DNA from: Cerioporus squamosus
Taxonomy: Eukaryota; Basidiomycota; Agaricomycetes; Polyporales; Polyporaceae
DNA: 64,000 nt
Direction: 5' to 3'
Assembly (NCBI GenBank): GCA_022592435.1
Contig: JABYQS010000185.1
Coordinates: 1-64,000, forward strand
A model generated the notes under the pieces. It did no database searches and was not told the origin of the DNA. It saw only the letters and a list, made by a program, of their open reading frames with translations. The translations under genes were made by a program, and so were the position numbers. Of this stretch, positions 22,730 through 34,030 are shown in pieces (the stretch's first letter is position 1; each line of letters starts with the position of its first letter).

Positions 22730-22938
22730 GGCCTTCGTCGCCGTCGAGGACGTGGTCGTCGGTGGTGGTGGACGGAGCAGAGACGGACATTCGCTTGGAC
22801 TGGGTGCCCCAACGGAAGACCCGCCGAGGAACACGAGTGCAGTCCGAGTATGTGCCGCACGTGCCCGCGCTTCGGGGAGGCGCGACGCGTGCAGATCGCG
22901 TCGCACGGTGACGCAGCCTGAGCCTCCCGCCAGTCCTC
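22730..22938. promoter_or_regulatory. Short bidirectional promoter
   Basis: Only 209 bp separate the start codons of the CS-domain gene (minus) and thiamine pyrophosphokinase (plus). Both promoters and 5' UTRs must fit here. No TATA box is evident. Confidence 0.6.
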
Positions 22939-24014
22939 ATGCCCGCCTCTTCTGCCGCGTATTCCGTTACGCCCTGGGAGATCTCCTTCCTCGACCCCCT
23001 CAGGCAGTCTCGCAATGCCCTCATCATCCTCAACCAGCCCTTCTCTTTCCCCCTTCTCCATCGCGTCTGGCACTCCTCCACCTGGCACGCCTGCGCAGAC
23101 GGCGGCGCGAACCGTCTCCACGACGTGCTCAAGGACCACGACGGCAAGGATCTGAGGCACTTGTGAGTCGTGCCCGGCACCGTACGTAACGCAGTCCCTC
23201 ATCACTACCGATTACCCGACCTTGCTGCAGGTACACACCCGACCTCATCAAGGGTGACCTCGACTCCATCAGAGACGATGTCCGGACTTACTACTCCTCT
23301 CGCGGCGTCCGTATCGTGCATGACGATGACCAATACGCAACGGATCTGATGAAGTGCATTGCTGCACTCGTGGAGGACGAGAAGGCAGAGCGCCATGTCG
23401 AGGTGCGTGTCCTGGCATACAGTCCTTCTAGCCTGCTCAGCGCTCAGGAGGCCTGCAGCAACATACCATCGTACTCCTCGGCGGTTTGTCCGGACGTCTA
23501 GACCAGACAGTGCACACGCTCTCGCTCCTGCACAAACTCCGCCGGAGTCGGAAGCGTGTCTTCGTTATCACTGACGACAACGTCGCGTGGCTCTTGGACT
23601 CGGTGTGTCTCTTTGCCCCCGCATCTGCGCCCGCCCACGCTGACGGAACCCCTTCAGGGCGAACACAGAATCAGCGTTGACCATAGCGCATTCGGCCCCA
23701 CGTGCGGCCTCCTCCCAGTGGGCATCGACTCGACGGTGCTTACGACCACCGGTCTGCGATGGAACCTGAGTACGTCCCGCCCTCTCGCTTGCCCGCGCAT
23801 GTTCATAGCTAACGCGCATATCACAGCGGACCACCCATCATCGTTCGATGGCATGGTATCGACATCGAATCATCTCCTGCCAGACGAGCCAGTCGTCACC
23901 ATCAAGACGACCAAGCCGATATGGTGGACGATGGAGCTCAGGCCGATAGCCTCTCCTTCCAGGAGCAGCATCGATGCTCATGACAGAGCGTGCTGCAGTG
24001 GCCACAGCAGCTGA
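22939..24014 (+). CDS. Thiamine pyrophosphokinase (TPK/THI80 type)
   Basis: Five exons (22939-23162, 23231-23402, 23459-23602, 23658-23769, 23827-24014) sum to 840 nt and encode 279 aa. The enzyme transfers pyrophosphate from ATP to thiamine to make thiamine diphosphate. Catalytic-domain motifs are ACADGGANRLHD (substrate Asp/Gly loop), PDLIKGDLDSIRDDV (the conserved GDxDS metal site), DQYATDLMKC (the D-x-x-x-T-D motif) and VLLGGLSGRLDQTVHTL. The thiamin-binding C-terminal domain has GPTCGLLPVG, TGLRWNL, DHPSSFDGMVSTSNH, and IKTTKPIWWTMEL. All family signature residues are present. The Met at 22939 fits the usual fungal N-terminus (W-x-x-SFL-P). It shares a 209-bp divergent promoter with the CS-domain gene. 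Confidence 0.95.
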
Positions 24015-24528
24015 ACCGTGGGCTCTTCTGGGGTTTGGCTTGTACACAGGACGACGTCCCGCACGCACGCAGCAAGACGGGTACATGCATCTCACGCGAT
24101 CGGGACTATTCGGGGATAGCACTCTTCATTGCTCTAGTATCACCATCAAAACATCGTAGAAATCCATAGATGACTCGAGAGCATATGCTCATGCTTGCAC
24201 GAGAGAGGAGTCGGAAGAAGTCCATATCTGATTTGTTATAATGTATGCACGCTGTCTTTTCTACTAACGTTCATGCATGCATTCATACTGTGGCAGAATA
24301 GACCGAAGGACCACAGCAACCATAGACAAATAGTCGAGACCTCGCTCAACTTGCGGGACCCCTGTTACATTAGAGGCTCTTCAACATTCGTCTCTTTCTC
24401 CGAGTCTCAATGCACCGGCTCGTCGTGCCCTCTCTCCACTTTGTCCTCGATCTCCGCCCTGCAACACGTAGATATTCGGCCATAACCCTTCCCTGCCGAT
24501 ATGGACGAGGACGCGAACCGCCGCGGCC
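24015..24528. other. Intergenic region
   Basis: About 0.5 kb between two plus-strand genes. It is AT-richer than its surroundings (for example around 24220-24300), as expected for a 3' UTR and promoter. No gene is seen. An ATG at 24501 opens a frame that I reject in favour of the ATG at 24529. Confidence 0.4.
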
Positions 24529-26029
24529 ATGAGAGTATACGTCGACTGCTCGAGCTCGTACGGACGTTCATCCCCATCGCTTTCCCGACACACCTCCCAG
24601 CAGTTATGTGGGCCGACCGCACCTGGAGCTGGGATACATATATGCGGCCGCCGTACCACACGTTCTTGGACGCATTGCAGCCATATGCTCTTCCCACCCA
24701 GACTCCCACTCGGCCTCGGTCGCACTCGAGCTCCAAGCGTCCCGCAACGTTCTTCATGTTGCCAGCTGCAAACCTGCTACGCCGGAGTTCGTGCTGTTCA
24801 CCAGAAAGTGCCGGGCAAAGCTCCGACAAGTCTGTGCCGCACGCAGCGGATCTGGAGACATCACGTTAGCAGAGGCCGCGTTCGCCTATGTGGTCCATCG
24901 TGCGTGTCTCATCAAGACTCGCGAAGTTCTGAGGCAGACGAAGACGGCTCAAGTCATCAAAGACATCGCTGCCCTCCCAGATCCCGCATTCCGGTCGCTC
25001 CAGGACCACCTGAACCAACTAATGAACGAGATTTTGTACGGTGTTGACCTGCACCAGGTACAGCCGTTAGGGGTGCAGCTTCTGCTCGACCTGCAAAATC
25101 CTCACGTTGCGGAGAGCGTCTTCGGTGTTGGTGAGTAGTATGGCATGGTACACCTGAAAGGCGCGAACACACACAAACTGAACATTTGCTTAGTTGGTTC
25201 TGCGCATCTGCTGCATTACCTATGTGTACCGCCTCTCGCAGTACGCTACCTTCTCTCTGCTCTCGCTCGCATGTGGGAGTCCGGAAATCTGGCTGAAGAC
25301 TGGTCTGTGGTTTGCGTATGGCTCTCTTGATCACGACTGCGCTACTACATCGGCGTCCGCCGCAACTGCGACGCCGCCTGTGGGACAGCCACCCCAACCA
25401 CGTCCCTCGCCAACCTCGTCAACACGCGACGAAGACCCTCGCATCGGTTGGGTCAAGGAGTTCCTGTCAGACTTCAAGCTCCGTCCGGACCCCTCTTCGA
25501 TCGCACTGAACCTGTCCGAAGTAGCGAAGTTCATCCTCAGTGTCCTCATCCCGAGGCGAAGCTGCTGCAATACCTCATCGAACAACGAGTCTCAGTCGAA
25601 TCCTATATTGGCATACCGCTAGGCCTGCATGCCTTGCATGCTACACCCTCCTGCGTGCAGTCAACTCCACGATGAAGGGTGGGTTCTCCATGATCCCTCG
25701 GTACGTCTTCTGGGCTTGCGGGACCGAGCAGGCTTTCCCACCAACCTTGCCGAGAATGCCGGAGGACATCGAGGACGCCCTGGTCCGGCAGCTCACCTTT
25801 CAACCTCGTCTTGGGACGCATAGTTGCCTTGAAGAGAAAGGACAGAATCAAAACGCTTCTGGTGAGTGATCCATGGTGATTCCAAGCCTCGCAGTACTTA
25901 CTCACAAGCCGGACAATCCAGGCGATCGAGTATAGTAAGAGGCATTCGTTTGGTGGAGGAGGACTCGGAACTCGGGAAGGCGGTGATGGCGTCCTCGACT
26001 CTGACCAAGAAAACCCCTCAGTCATCTAG
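24529..26029 (+). CDS. Conserved-looking multi-exon protein of unknown function
   Basis: I do not recognise the family. The first exon, MRVYVDCSSS, splices over a ~50-bp intron (GTACGG...CAGCAG) into YVGRPHLELGYIYAAAVPHV. This opens a 170-residue helical exon (ASVALELQASRNVLHVASC, AEAAFAYVVHRACLIKTRE, HLNQLMNEILYGVDLHQVQP, LLLDLQNPHVAESVFG). Next is VLRICCITYVYRLSQYATFSLL, with CGSPEIWLKTGLWFAYG, then a Pro/Thr linker, WVKEFLSDFKLRPD, AKLLQYLIEQRVSVESYIG, KGGFSMIPRYVFWACGTEQ, and finally NLVLGRIVALKRKDRIKTLL joined to AIEYSKRHSFGGGG. The stop TAG is at 26027-26029. Composition and splice-consistent frames argue strongly for a real, mostly helical protein of roughly 440 aa with a few hydrophobic helices. 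Inner exon ends were not all fixed. Confidence 0.65.
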
Positions 26030-26964
26030 TCGTGCATGGGAGTACTGTACGAGGAGAGAACCTCGAACGAGCTACTATGTACTGCAGCTGATATTCACGT
26101 TCACGCTCGACTTCTCGATGATCCCACCATTCTCATTTCGCACCCCGGTCGTTGCAGGTGATGTTCTTAGACTGATGATCGATGATCTTTCAGGTCGAGT
26201 ACGAGCTTGGGCGTCATAATTCTCTCAGAGTTCGCGGGTGCCGCGCAGAGCTTGAACGGCGCCGCCAGTAGGTGGAGCGCACCTGCTCCGTCATGAGCTC
26301 CCTGGCTCCGTAAGTTGCGCACATCTGAGAGGACAGTTCGGCTAGCTAGCCATTCAGTGGATAAGCAGACAGAGCTCGGGAATATGCAACGGACAAGGCA
26401 AAATCGCCTAGGACTGTACGAATGTGAATGCAGAGATGCAATAAAGAGACGCGATAGATGCTGAAATGATAAGGGAAAGGTATGTACAATTGCAATGGCC
26501 ACTCCGGGGGAAACGCTGCCAGTTGGTATATACGAAAAATGATGAGCAATGGGCTGCAGTGAGAAATAGAAGCATTCACGAGGCTCCAGGAGCACGGGTA
26601 GGTAAATGTAAGGTAAGGGTATGTACAAGGTGCCGCAAGAGAGGATCGGATGTAGAGAGTGTGAGGGGAAATGAGCGGGAGAGGAAGCGAGAGGGCAAGT
26701 GAGCAATAAGGAGGGTGGGGACCGCCACTAGGGGCGACGTGAGTAGCGGCAGTGTAGCTAGTAGAACATGACCGAGCGACACACGCTGGTGCGCGCCCGG
26801 CTCGCTATAGACAACAGTAGCCTGCCATGAATGCGTACCGTACAGTGTAGACGTCGAGAGAAGAGGAGGTAGATGACACACGAGAAAGGCAAGCAACCGC
26901 AAGAGCAAAGGCAAACCCAAGAAATCTTCCATCCATCCGACCCAAACCACAGCCGCAGCCGATT
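26030..26964. other. Convergent 3' intergenic region
   Basis: About 0.9 kb between two convergent gene ends. Low-complexity purine runs give long minus-strand open frames (26167-26950) rich in Leu/Ser/Pro/His with no motif. I read this as 3' UTR and spacer. Confidence 0.4.
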
Positions 26965-29900
26965 CTACGACCGCCCGACCGGGAACTGCAAAGAAGGTCG
27001 CGTCATCACTGGCGAGCTCGTCGCCGAACTCGTCAAGTAATCGTTCGTGATCCGCTTCATTCTGTCGCGCTCCGCCGCGAGGTGCTGCATGAGCATCCCG
27101 TCGAACCGTTGGATCGACTCGCGCTGGACCTTGCGCCCACCTGGCGCCAGACGATCCTTCCCTTCCGCACCAGGTGCGGTTGCCGGCCGCCTCTCCCTGG
27201 TGACCGCGCTCTCCTTGCTCCTCGTGCCGCTCATTGCGGCTGCGCTGCTCGCAGAGCTGACACTCGCCCGTCCGAACGACGTACCAGGCGCGATGGGCGA
27301 GCTCGGCATGGCGCCGATAGGGAGAAGGGGCGAGTTCGGCACGTTTGCGATCCCCTTGCCCTTGCTCTTGAACGGCGACCGAGACGACGAGAACGAGCGT
27401 CGCCCGAGGTCGACGACGTTCCCGATCGGCTTCTTGCGGTCAAAGGTGTATTGAGGCATGGGCTCGTGCGGAGAGAAGTGCGACGCGGGCGAGAGCTGCG
27501 GCGTCGAGTGGTTTCCGAGACGCATGATCGAAGGCCGCGAGCTGGAGCTTGACGCACGATTCGAGATCGCCTGGGTGCGTGGCTCGACGAACACCTGAGT
27601 GACCTCGACGTGTTCCGGAACGCTGCGTACGGAAGGCGGGTTCGAGCGCAGCGTCGGCGACTCTCCCGGCGGGCCATTGTTGAAGCGACTCCGCGCGTTC
27701 TCGTCGTTGAGGGACATCTCGTCCTCCGACTCGCTCTCGTCGGACGTATCGAGGTCGTCCATCGCATTGTGAATCGACTGGATCCGATCGAAGAAATCGG
27801 TCGGAGAGGCCGGCGCCGGCGCCGAGTGGATAGCAGCGGGCTGGTACCGACCCGGAATGGACAACGAGAGTGGGCTTCCCAAACCCCGCCGCGCAGCGAG
27901 CGGAGCCGAGGGAGAGGACGGTGAGGAAGAGAACGAGGAGCTGCCGAATGCGTCTTGCGCAGAACTGTGCTCGGAAACAACGGGCGACCCTGTTAAAGGA
28001 CCGCTGCGACTACCAGAGGTGCGCGAATTATAGGTGGATGTAGAGGGACGATAGGTTGGACGAACGGCTGGTGGACGGGGAGGGATAGGCAGCTCAGTCG
28101 GGCGGACAGATGAAGAAAGGCGGGGAGGAGGAGTCGTACCAACAGCACTGTGAGGAGTGGCGGGAAGTGGCGGCACGGGAACATCTATCGCCAAGGGCTC
28201 TGGGTGAGACGCAACACTTCTTCGAGACAGAACAGATGGTGGGCGACAACTGCCGAAGACTCCGTCACGGAACGCAGACGCTGTGGGAGATGGCATGGAG
28301 CGTTCGGAGACCGATACCGATATTGAAGGACGCCCGGAAGGCAGAGACATCGTCATGGATGGTCGTGCGCCAGTCTGGTCTACGTCCGTGTCCATAGGCG
28401 TCCTAAACGACATGCTATCGCTCGAATACCGGGAGTCGCTCTCGGTTCGTGACCTGCCCGTGGACGAGAACGAAGGCATGCCCGCCAGATCCCGGGAGTC
28501 CGGTGAGATACCTCGTTTGCCGGTCTGATACTCTGGTAGAGGAGGAGGCGACAGCGACAGCATCGCTCTTTCCCGCTGAACATCATCGACACCGGAAAGG
28601 CCAGGTGTGGAAGTGGCTTTGCGAACGGTGTGGTATGACGCCGATGACGACCCCGGGGAGGGATCATCGGACTTGACCGCCTCCGGCAGATCCGGCTGCG
28701 ACAATGAGTACAGCGGATTGACAAGCTGTTTGCGCGGTGCAGGTGCCAGCGGTAGTGGCATGTGAGCAGGGGTCTCCGCACGAGCCGGCGCCGCGGCAGT
28801 CATCATCGGATGCTCGATAACCCTTGGCGACCTCTCCCCGGACGACATGCTACCCTTGACAGGAACAAACTGTCCGTCCATGGGCGACTGTGGCGGGCTC
28901 TCGGACGACTCCGTGCGGATGCTGAGATCCTCGAGTATCCGCTGGCCAATTCTGGGTTGCTGCGCCTCCAGCATTGCAGCCGTCGGGAAGGTCGCCTCCG
29001 ATTGAGGCGGGGGAGAGACTGGTGGCTGAGCCTGATTGCTCGACACGGAAGAAGAGAAGGAGTGATCTGGTGTGTTGCCAAGTGAATGACTGACAGCTTC
29101 CCTCAACAGCTCCTTTCTCCACTGATCCTCCTCCGAACTGATCGACCAGACCCCAGGACTGCCCGGGATTAATCTCTCCGCAAGTACAGCAGCACCAACA
29201 GAATCTTGAGGGCCCAAGCCGTACACAGCAGATGCCTGAACAGCGAAAATGGAATCCGCAGAAGGCGGCGGCAAGTCGACAGCATCGGTCGGGTCGATGA
29301 CATCGTCCACGTAGCGATCTCTCAGGTTAGACTGGCTCTTAGTCTTCCTTGGATCAGCTTTCCGAAGCTCCTTCTCTGCTTCCTTCGCTGCGGTCACAAG
29401 GTCATCCATTCGCTCACGGAGGACCACGACTCTGCTCGCTGGTGGCGGCGGCGGCTTGGGCGCAGCAGAGGCAGCAAGTGGGGGCGGTTGTGCACGAAGG
29501 AGAAATCCCGACGCAGTGGGCGTATCAGAGGTGGTGCGGAGGATAGGCCCAGTGCTGTCAACGGGGGGTGGACTACCTGGGACAGGAGAAGCAGGCTTCG
29601 ACTTCGACTTCCCTATCCGGAAGAAGTCGAGGAAACCTGCGTTCCCAGGCTTAGTCTTTTTCGACAGGTCCTGTGAGTCGGGTGACAGTGCGTTGGGGGT
29701 GGGTTTCGCATGGGCTGGTGGGAGGAAGTAGCTGTTGTTGAGTAGCAGGCGGAGGCGGTATGAAACGTCGTCCGGGTCAAAATCGGGGTGCTCTGGGGTG
29801 ACGATCTCGGGATAGGACATGTCGGCCTCGTGCTGGTCGTCGGTGTATGGCATGGACGACTCTGTCTCCGTACGTGTGCCGACCGATGTCGACGCAGGGT

Positions 29901-30638
29901 AGACCGACGACGACGTACCAGAGTTCTGCGTCATCACTGAGTCGCGAGGATTCCGCACCATACCAGCCGCTATCCTCACAGGGGGAACGTCGCCAAAGCC
30001 GTAGGGCGTCTGAGGGCTTGGCTGTGACGAGCAGTCTGAGGGAGAGGTTTGTCGGAAGGACTGGCGAGGGAGACTCAGACCGCGCAGCCTTGCCTTTGCC
30101 TAGAAGGTACGTCAGCATACGCGGAGCCGAAGATGGGCCAAGGACGCACTCCTTTGACAGACCCGTTGTCTGACTTCGCCTGCCGCCCCCGGCCCTGCTC
30201 GAACGGCGGCTCCCTCACATCCAACGCACTCCATGACCTGGCCATCGGCGGCATCTCCGGGTGCAGCCCCTCGGGAGACGGTCGTGTCTCTGGCCCTATC
30301 GTCCGCGACCTGCGCCGCGTCTTCTTCACCTGCTGCTTCTCCGCCGGTGTCATCTCCTCGGGCTCGGTGTGGACGAGCGTGGGCACCGGGGGCGCATCGT
30401 CTAGGTCCAGAAAACTTTCGCCCGCGTCCGACTCATACTTGCTGCTGCCCGCTGAGGGCCCGAGGCTCCTCCCCCGTTTTCCGGGAGCGAGAGAGCGTGT
30501 CCGGGTGCGCGACCGTCGATGGAGGCCCGCGGCTGAGGTTGAAGCGACGCTGTGGCTGGAACTGGCGACCGAATCTGCGCGAGCGAACGGATGGGGGCGG
30601 GGCAGGGAAGGCTCGACAACGGCCGTCGAGGGGACCAT
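26965..30638 (-). CDS. Large Ser/Pro-rich, largely disordered protein
   Basis: I do not recognise a named domain. The gene comprises an N-terminal exon (MVPSTAVVEPSLPRPHPFAR and RSLGPSAGSSKYESDAGESF), a short middle exon (KGKAARSESPSPVLPTNLSL) and one long exon of about 1,000 codons ending in LTSSATSSPVMTRPSLQFPV-GRS-stop. Conserved-looking islands are DFDPDDVSYRLRLLLNNSYF, NAGFLDFFRIGKSKSK, and a helix RMDDLVTAAKEAEKELRKAD. A C-terminal helix, ESIQRFDGMLMQHLAAERDR, is also present. The rest is Ser, Pro, Thr and basic patches with many SP/TP sites, as in phospho-regulated scaffold or cytoskeletal proteins; that role is inference. The start at 30638 is tentative; another frame with an ATG at 30733 may supply a further exon. 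It is divergent from ERG28, about 0.5 kb away. Confidence 0.75.
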
Positions 30639-31125
30639 GGAGTGCTCGACGTTGCATGCAACGACGGAGATGAACCGAAGTTCGTTGTCGAGCGCGACGG
30701 TGAGTAGTCGAAATACGCGCCTCGCTCTCCCATACTGGCACCGCTAGGACCCCGGCATCCTACGCTAGAAGGCGTCTAACGTCTGATGGCGGCGTCTCCG
30801 GCCGCCTCAGCCTCGTCCCTGACGCGCCACGGCAACAGAGTCTGGCAGGGTGCGACTGCATGCAGTGAAGTCTGAGGCACATTGTAACCAAGGGCAGCAA
30901 CTGCAGCTGCTCAAGGATTGAAGCCCAAGTATGCAACGAGGGGGAGGCTTGTTGAGCGGCTGCGCCGGACAAGACGCGTGCAGACGCCCAGGGTCGATGC
31001 AGTCTCGGAAGCTGAGGCTTCAGCGGGTGCCAGAGGTCCTCAGGCGGGTCGGTGTCCCCCGCTTTTGGACTTGTAGGTTCGACGACTCACGAGCTGCTCG
31101 ACGCGGTTCACAACCTCCATCCACA

Positions 31126-31778
31126 ATGTCCATACTCGATGTTGTTTCTCCATGTGAGTGTGCATAAGTTTGGGCTTATGCTGCGTGATTAGCTCACGAT
31201 GCACCGGTAGATCTGCCACAGGGCCCTGGGTACTTGCCAGCGTGGCTGCTGGTAGTGGCGGTCACAGCTGCACTTAACACTGTTTCTAACTTCGCGAGCC
31301 TTACTTTCTCGCGAAAGCTATATAAGGACGCGTTTGGTACGCGCCATATGCAAAACTTCGGACGAGGACAGTGCTGAATGTCGACGTCCACCTTCCAGTG
31401 AACCCCGTTCAGGCGCGGACGTTTGGCATATGGACGCTTACGTCAGGCGTAGTCCGCTTCTATGCCGCCTACAACATTCACAACAAGCAGTGAGTGCGGC
31501 CCTCTGCATCGCCGAAGAGATAACTCACCCAAGTGCACCCAGGGTGTATGATCTTGCTCTCTTCACGTACCTGTTTGCGCTTCTCCACTTCGGCACTGAG
31601 CTGCTCGTCTACCGGAGCGTGAAGATCGCGACACCCGTCTTCAGCCCAGTTCTTGTCGCGTGTGAGTCACGCGAATCATGTACAATGTGCATAGCGCACG
31701 CAATGACTGACATCTCGACCCTCAGCGTCATCACTAATCTGGATGTTCACCCAGTACAACTTCTACGTGAAGCCATGA
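31126..31778 (+). CDS. ERG28: Ergosterol biosynthesis scaffold protein ERG28
   Basis: Five exons (31126-31153, 31193-31336, 31399-31489, 31543-31661, 31726-31778) sum to 435 nt and encode 144 aa. ERG28 is an ER membrane protein that tethers the C-4 demethylation enzymes (ERG25, ERG26, ERG27) and ERG6. Diagnostic segments, in order, are LPAWLLVVAVTAALNTVSNF (first membrane helix), VNPVQARTFGIWTLTSGVVR, FYAAYNIHNKQVYDLALFTY, LFALLHFGTELLVYRSVKI, and the conserved end SLIWMFTQYNFYVKP-stop. Four hydrophobic helices are seen, as expected for the family. No single long open frame covers it, because all exons are short; the reconstruction relies on the splice consensus and perfect frame continuity. 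The predicted length fits ERG28 orthologues (about 135-150 aa). Confidence 0.95.
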
Positions 31779-33939
31779 TGATCTGCATTGATCACCCTCA
31801 CCAAAAGAGAGGATGTTCACCCGTCCTGTTTCGTGGGCTTATTATTAGTGGGTCTAGCTGCTATGCAAACCATTTTCCCTGCGACACAGATGTTCTTCCT
31901 CATGCCCGGTACTCACTTCGCCGAGAACTCGAGTGCACGTCGGCATCGACCCCAATGGGTTCTGGCAAGTAGCCTGACACAGAGGGCGAATGGTGGAAGG
32001 TATCCATAAGTGCCGCCTGCACGACTATCAAGTGCGTTCTGTTTAAGACCCACATTCCGCTCCATGGCGCGCTGCATTTTCCCATTCGGTCGTCATCAAC
32101 ATCGACGAACGCGTCACGCGTTGCGTGCTCACACCAATGGCTGGACCCCTTCTCGAAGCGGCAGCGCGGATGCACGGTATCCACTAAAACTGTCCAGCAG
32201 AACAAGTTTTGCTCACAGCTAAAGTTAGAGCTCGGACGGCAGCGCGGCACTGACTTCGCATTGTGCTGCCGCGGCGCACGATCGTCGCGACACGCCAGTA
32301 CGTCAAAATGACCACCAGCCGCGCACTTACCCTCCGCATCGGACGCACGCCATCCATGGCGACATCTTGTTGGTCAAAGAGCGGCTGGGAGCCTGAGCCT
32401 CACACGAATGTCGAAGACAATATTGCGTCTGTGCACGTAGCTCCGTCGCTGCGGTGTACGCAATTCATTCAGAGCTCGCGAAGACCCTCGGAGATTCAAA
32501 GTGAGTTCATCCGCTCAGCCTGTGCCGCGGAAGCACGAGGGCGCAGTGTCGCCTTCTCATGACCTCTCAAGTTCCGCTGCGTTCGTATAGGTTTGTGTGT
32601 GCCGGAAAGAGTCCCGCTGGTCAGCAGACAGTTTCTGATCTCTCTGTTCCGTCAGAGGCGACATCTATCCCTGCGTCACACCGTTCGAGGCGCAAGGCCA
32701 GTGCACGCGCCTTTGCTAGGTCCGGCGCTTGTTACTTGAGTACACCCATGGCACACTGCAGCGAGCTACGGAACCGGAAAGACGAGACCAACTCTACATC
32801 GCGGGAGAAAATAGATCAGACACGCTCAAGGAACAAGACAAGCTCCAAGTGGTCCACCCGCCAGTCACCGACAACGTGACTGTTCTAGTGAGTCTTTCGT
32901 TGTGCAATTGGGGATGGTCGACCGATGGTCACTGGACGATGATCGATCGACGTCCCAATAGTTCCCCCTTGCAACGCGGTGTCGGGGGTTGCCTACCTTC
33001 CAGCTGTCGTCGTCCAAGGCGTTGGTGATGCGCCCTGATGCGCCAGGATGGGCTGGTATGTCACGGTGCGTACCGACGGTGGAACCCAGAGGTATGCATT
33101 CCCGCTCATATATCACACCTGGACTAGTTATGGGTATCTCTCAGCATGATGCGCTCCCATACATCCTAGCACTGGCCCTGCGCCCTCGCAGTTGCCGATC
33201 TTGACCATTAGGAGGCTCCTCAGCCCCTTAGCCGCGGAGCATGGCGTTCCTGAAGTCACCCCGGGGGACGAATCACCGCGTGGGTAGACGACGTGCACTG
33301 TGTAGGTGCAGAAAGTCGCAAGCCGAGACTACTGCAAACTTGTGCTCCCACAGTGTGAGTTTGGGCGCACTGCGTTCTTGTTTCCGCCTTTGCACCAGCA
33401 TCCGCACACCGAAAGCGGTGGCTGCCTGGCCTCCGGGGAGCCGGGCCGTTCCTCCCGTATGGCCGCATCCGGTAACACGTACTGAACACTCGCTCAAGGC
33501 AGGGCACTTTCCGACGGCGACCACCGTGCAACCATTTTGTTACAGCGGAATACGTGGAAATGAGCAGTTTAGGTCTGCATGATCTACCTACTACTAACGT
33601 TTGATACACACAACCTAGTTCCAACGTCATAGGCACCCCGAGTAGCCCGATTTACTTCCGTTTTCCCTTGGGCCAGACCGCAGAGCCAAGTGCGCAGCTC
33701 AGCGTGTCAACTACGATCCGGTGAAGATGAAGTGGAGCCGCTGTTGCTTGGGAAGCCTCCAGGAAACATCCGCTGACATCTACCAGTACTGTGCCGGCCC
33801 TCACCAATACGCGACGGGGACGGCAGGTTCCGCGTACTGATCGAAAGTGAGCACCACTTGCTTCCGCAAACGTCTGTTCCGCTAACGCGTCAGCTCAGCA
33901 ATAAGTCTCGTTTCGTCATCACCACAAGGTGGGACTGTG
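31779..33939. other. Gene-poor region with possible coding remnants
   Basis: About 2.2 kb. No intact gene can be assembled. Short protein-like stretches occur: VVINIDERVTRCVLTPMAGP at about 32085-32144, and an exon-like segment ending HPPVTDNVTVL immediately before a GTGAGT donor at about 32889. Between them are stops and frame changes. These may be fragments of a decayed gene or chance frames. Confidence 0.35.
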
Positions 33940-33947
33940 TATATAAG
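33940..33947 (+). promoter_or_regulatory. TATA box of the GH16 gene
   Basis: TATATAAG lies about 85-90 nt before the GH16 start codon, within GTGTATATAAGTTGATG. The role is inferred from sequence and position. Confidence 0.6.
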
Positions 33948-34030
33948 TTGATGCAGGCTGCGCATTTTCCAGACAATCCCGAACTTGTGATCCTCACCCC
34001 AGACGACCCCTCACACCAACTCAGCGTTAC

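Noticed and set aside
24501..24869. Alternative start of the unknown plus-strand gene at 24501
   Set aside because: The frame begins well but turns into Ser/Arg-rich text. The start at 24529 with a GTACGG-CAGCAG intron joins in phase to the long helical exon.
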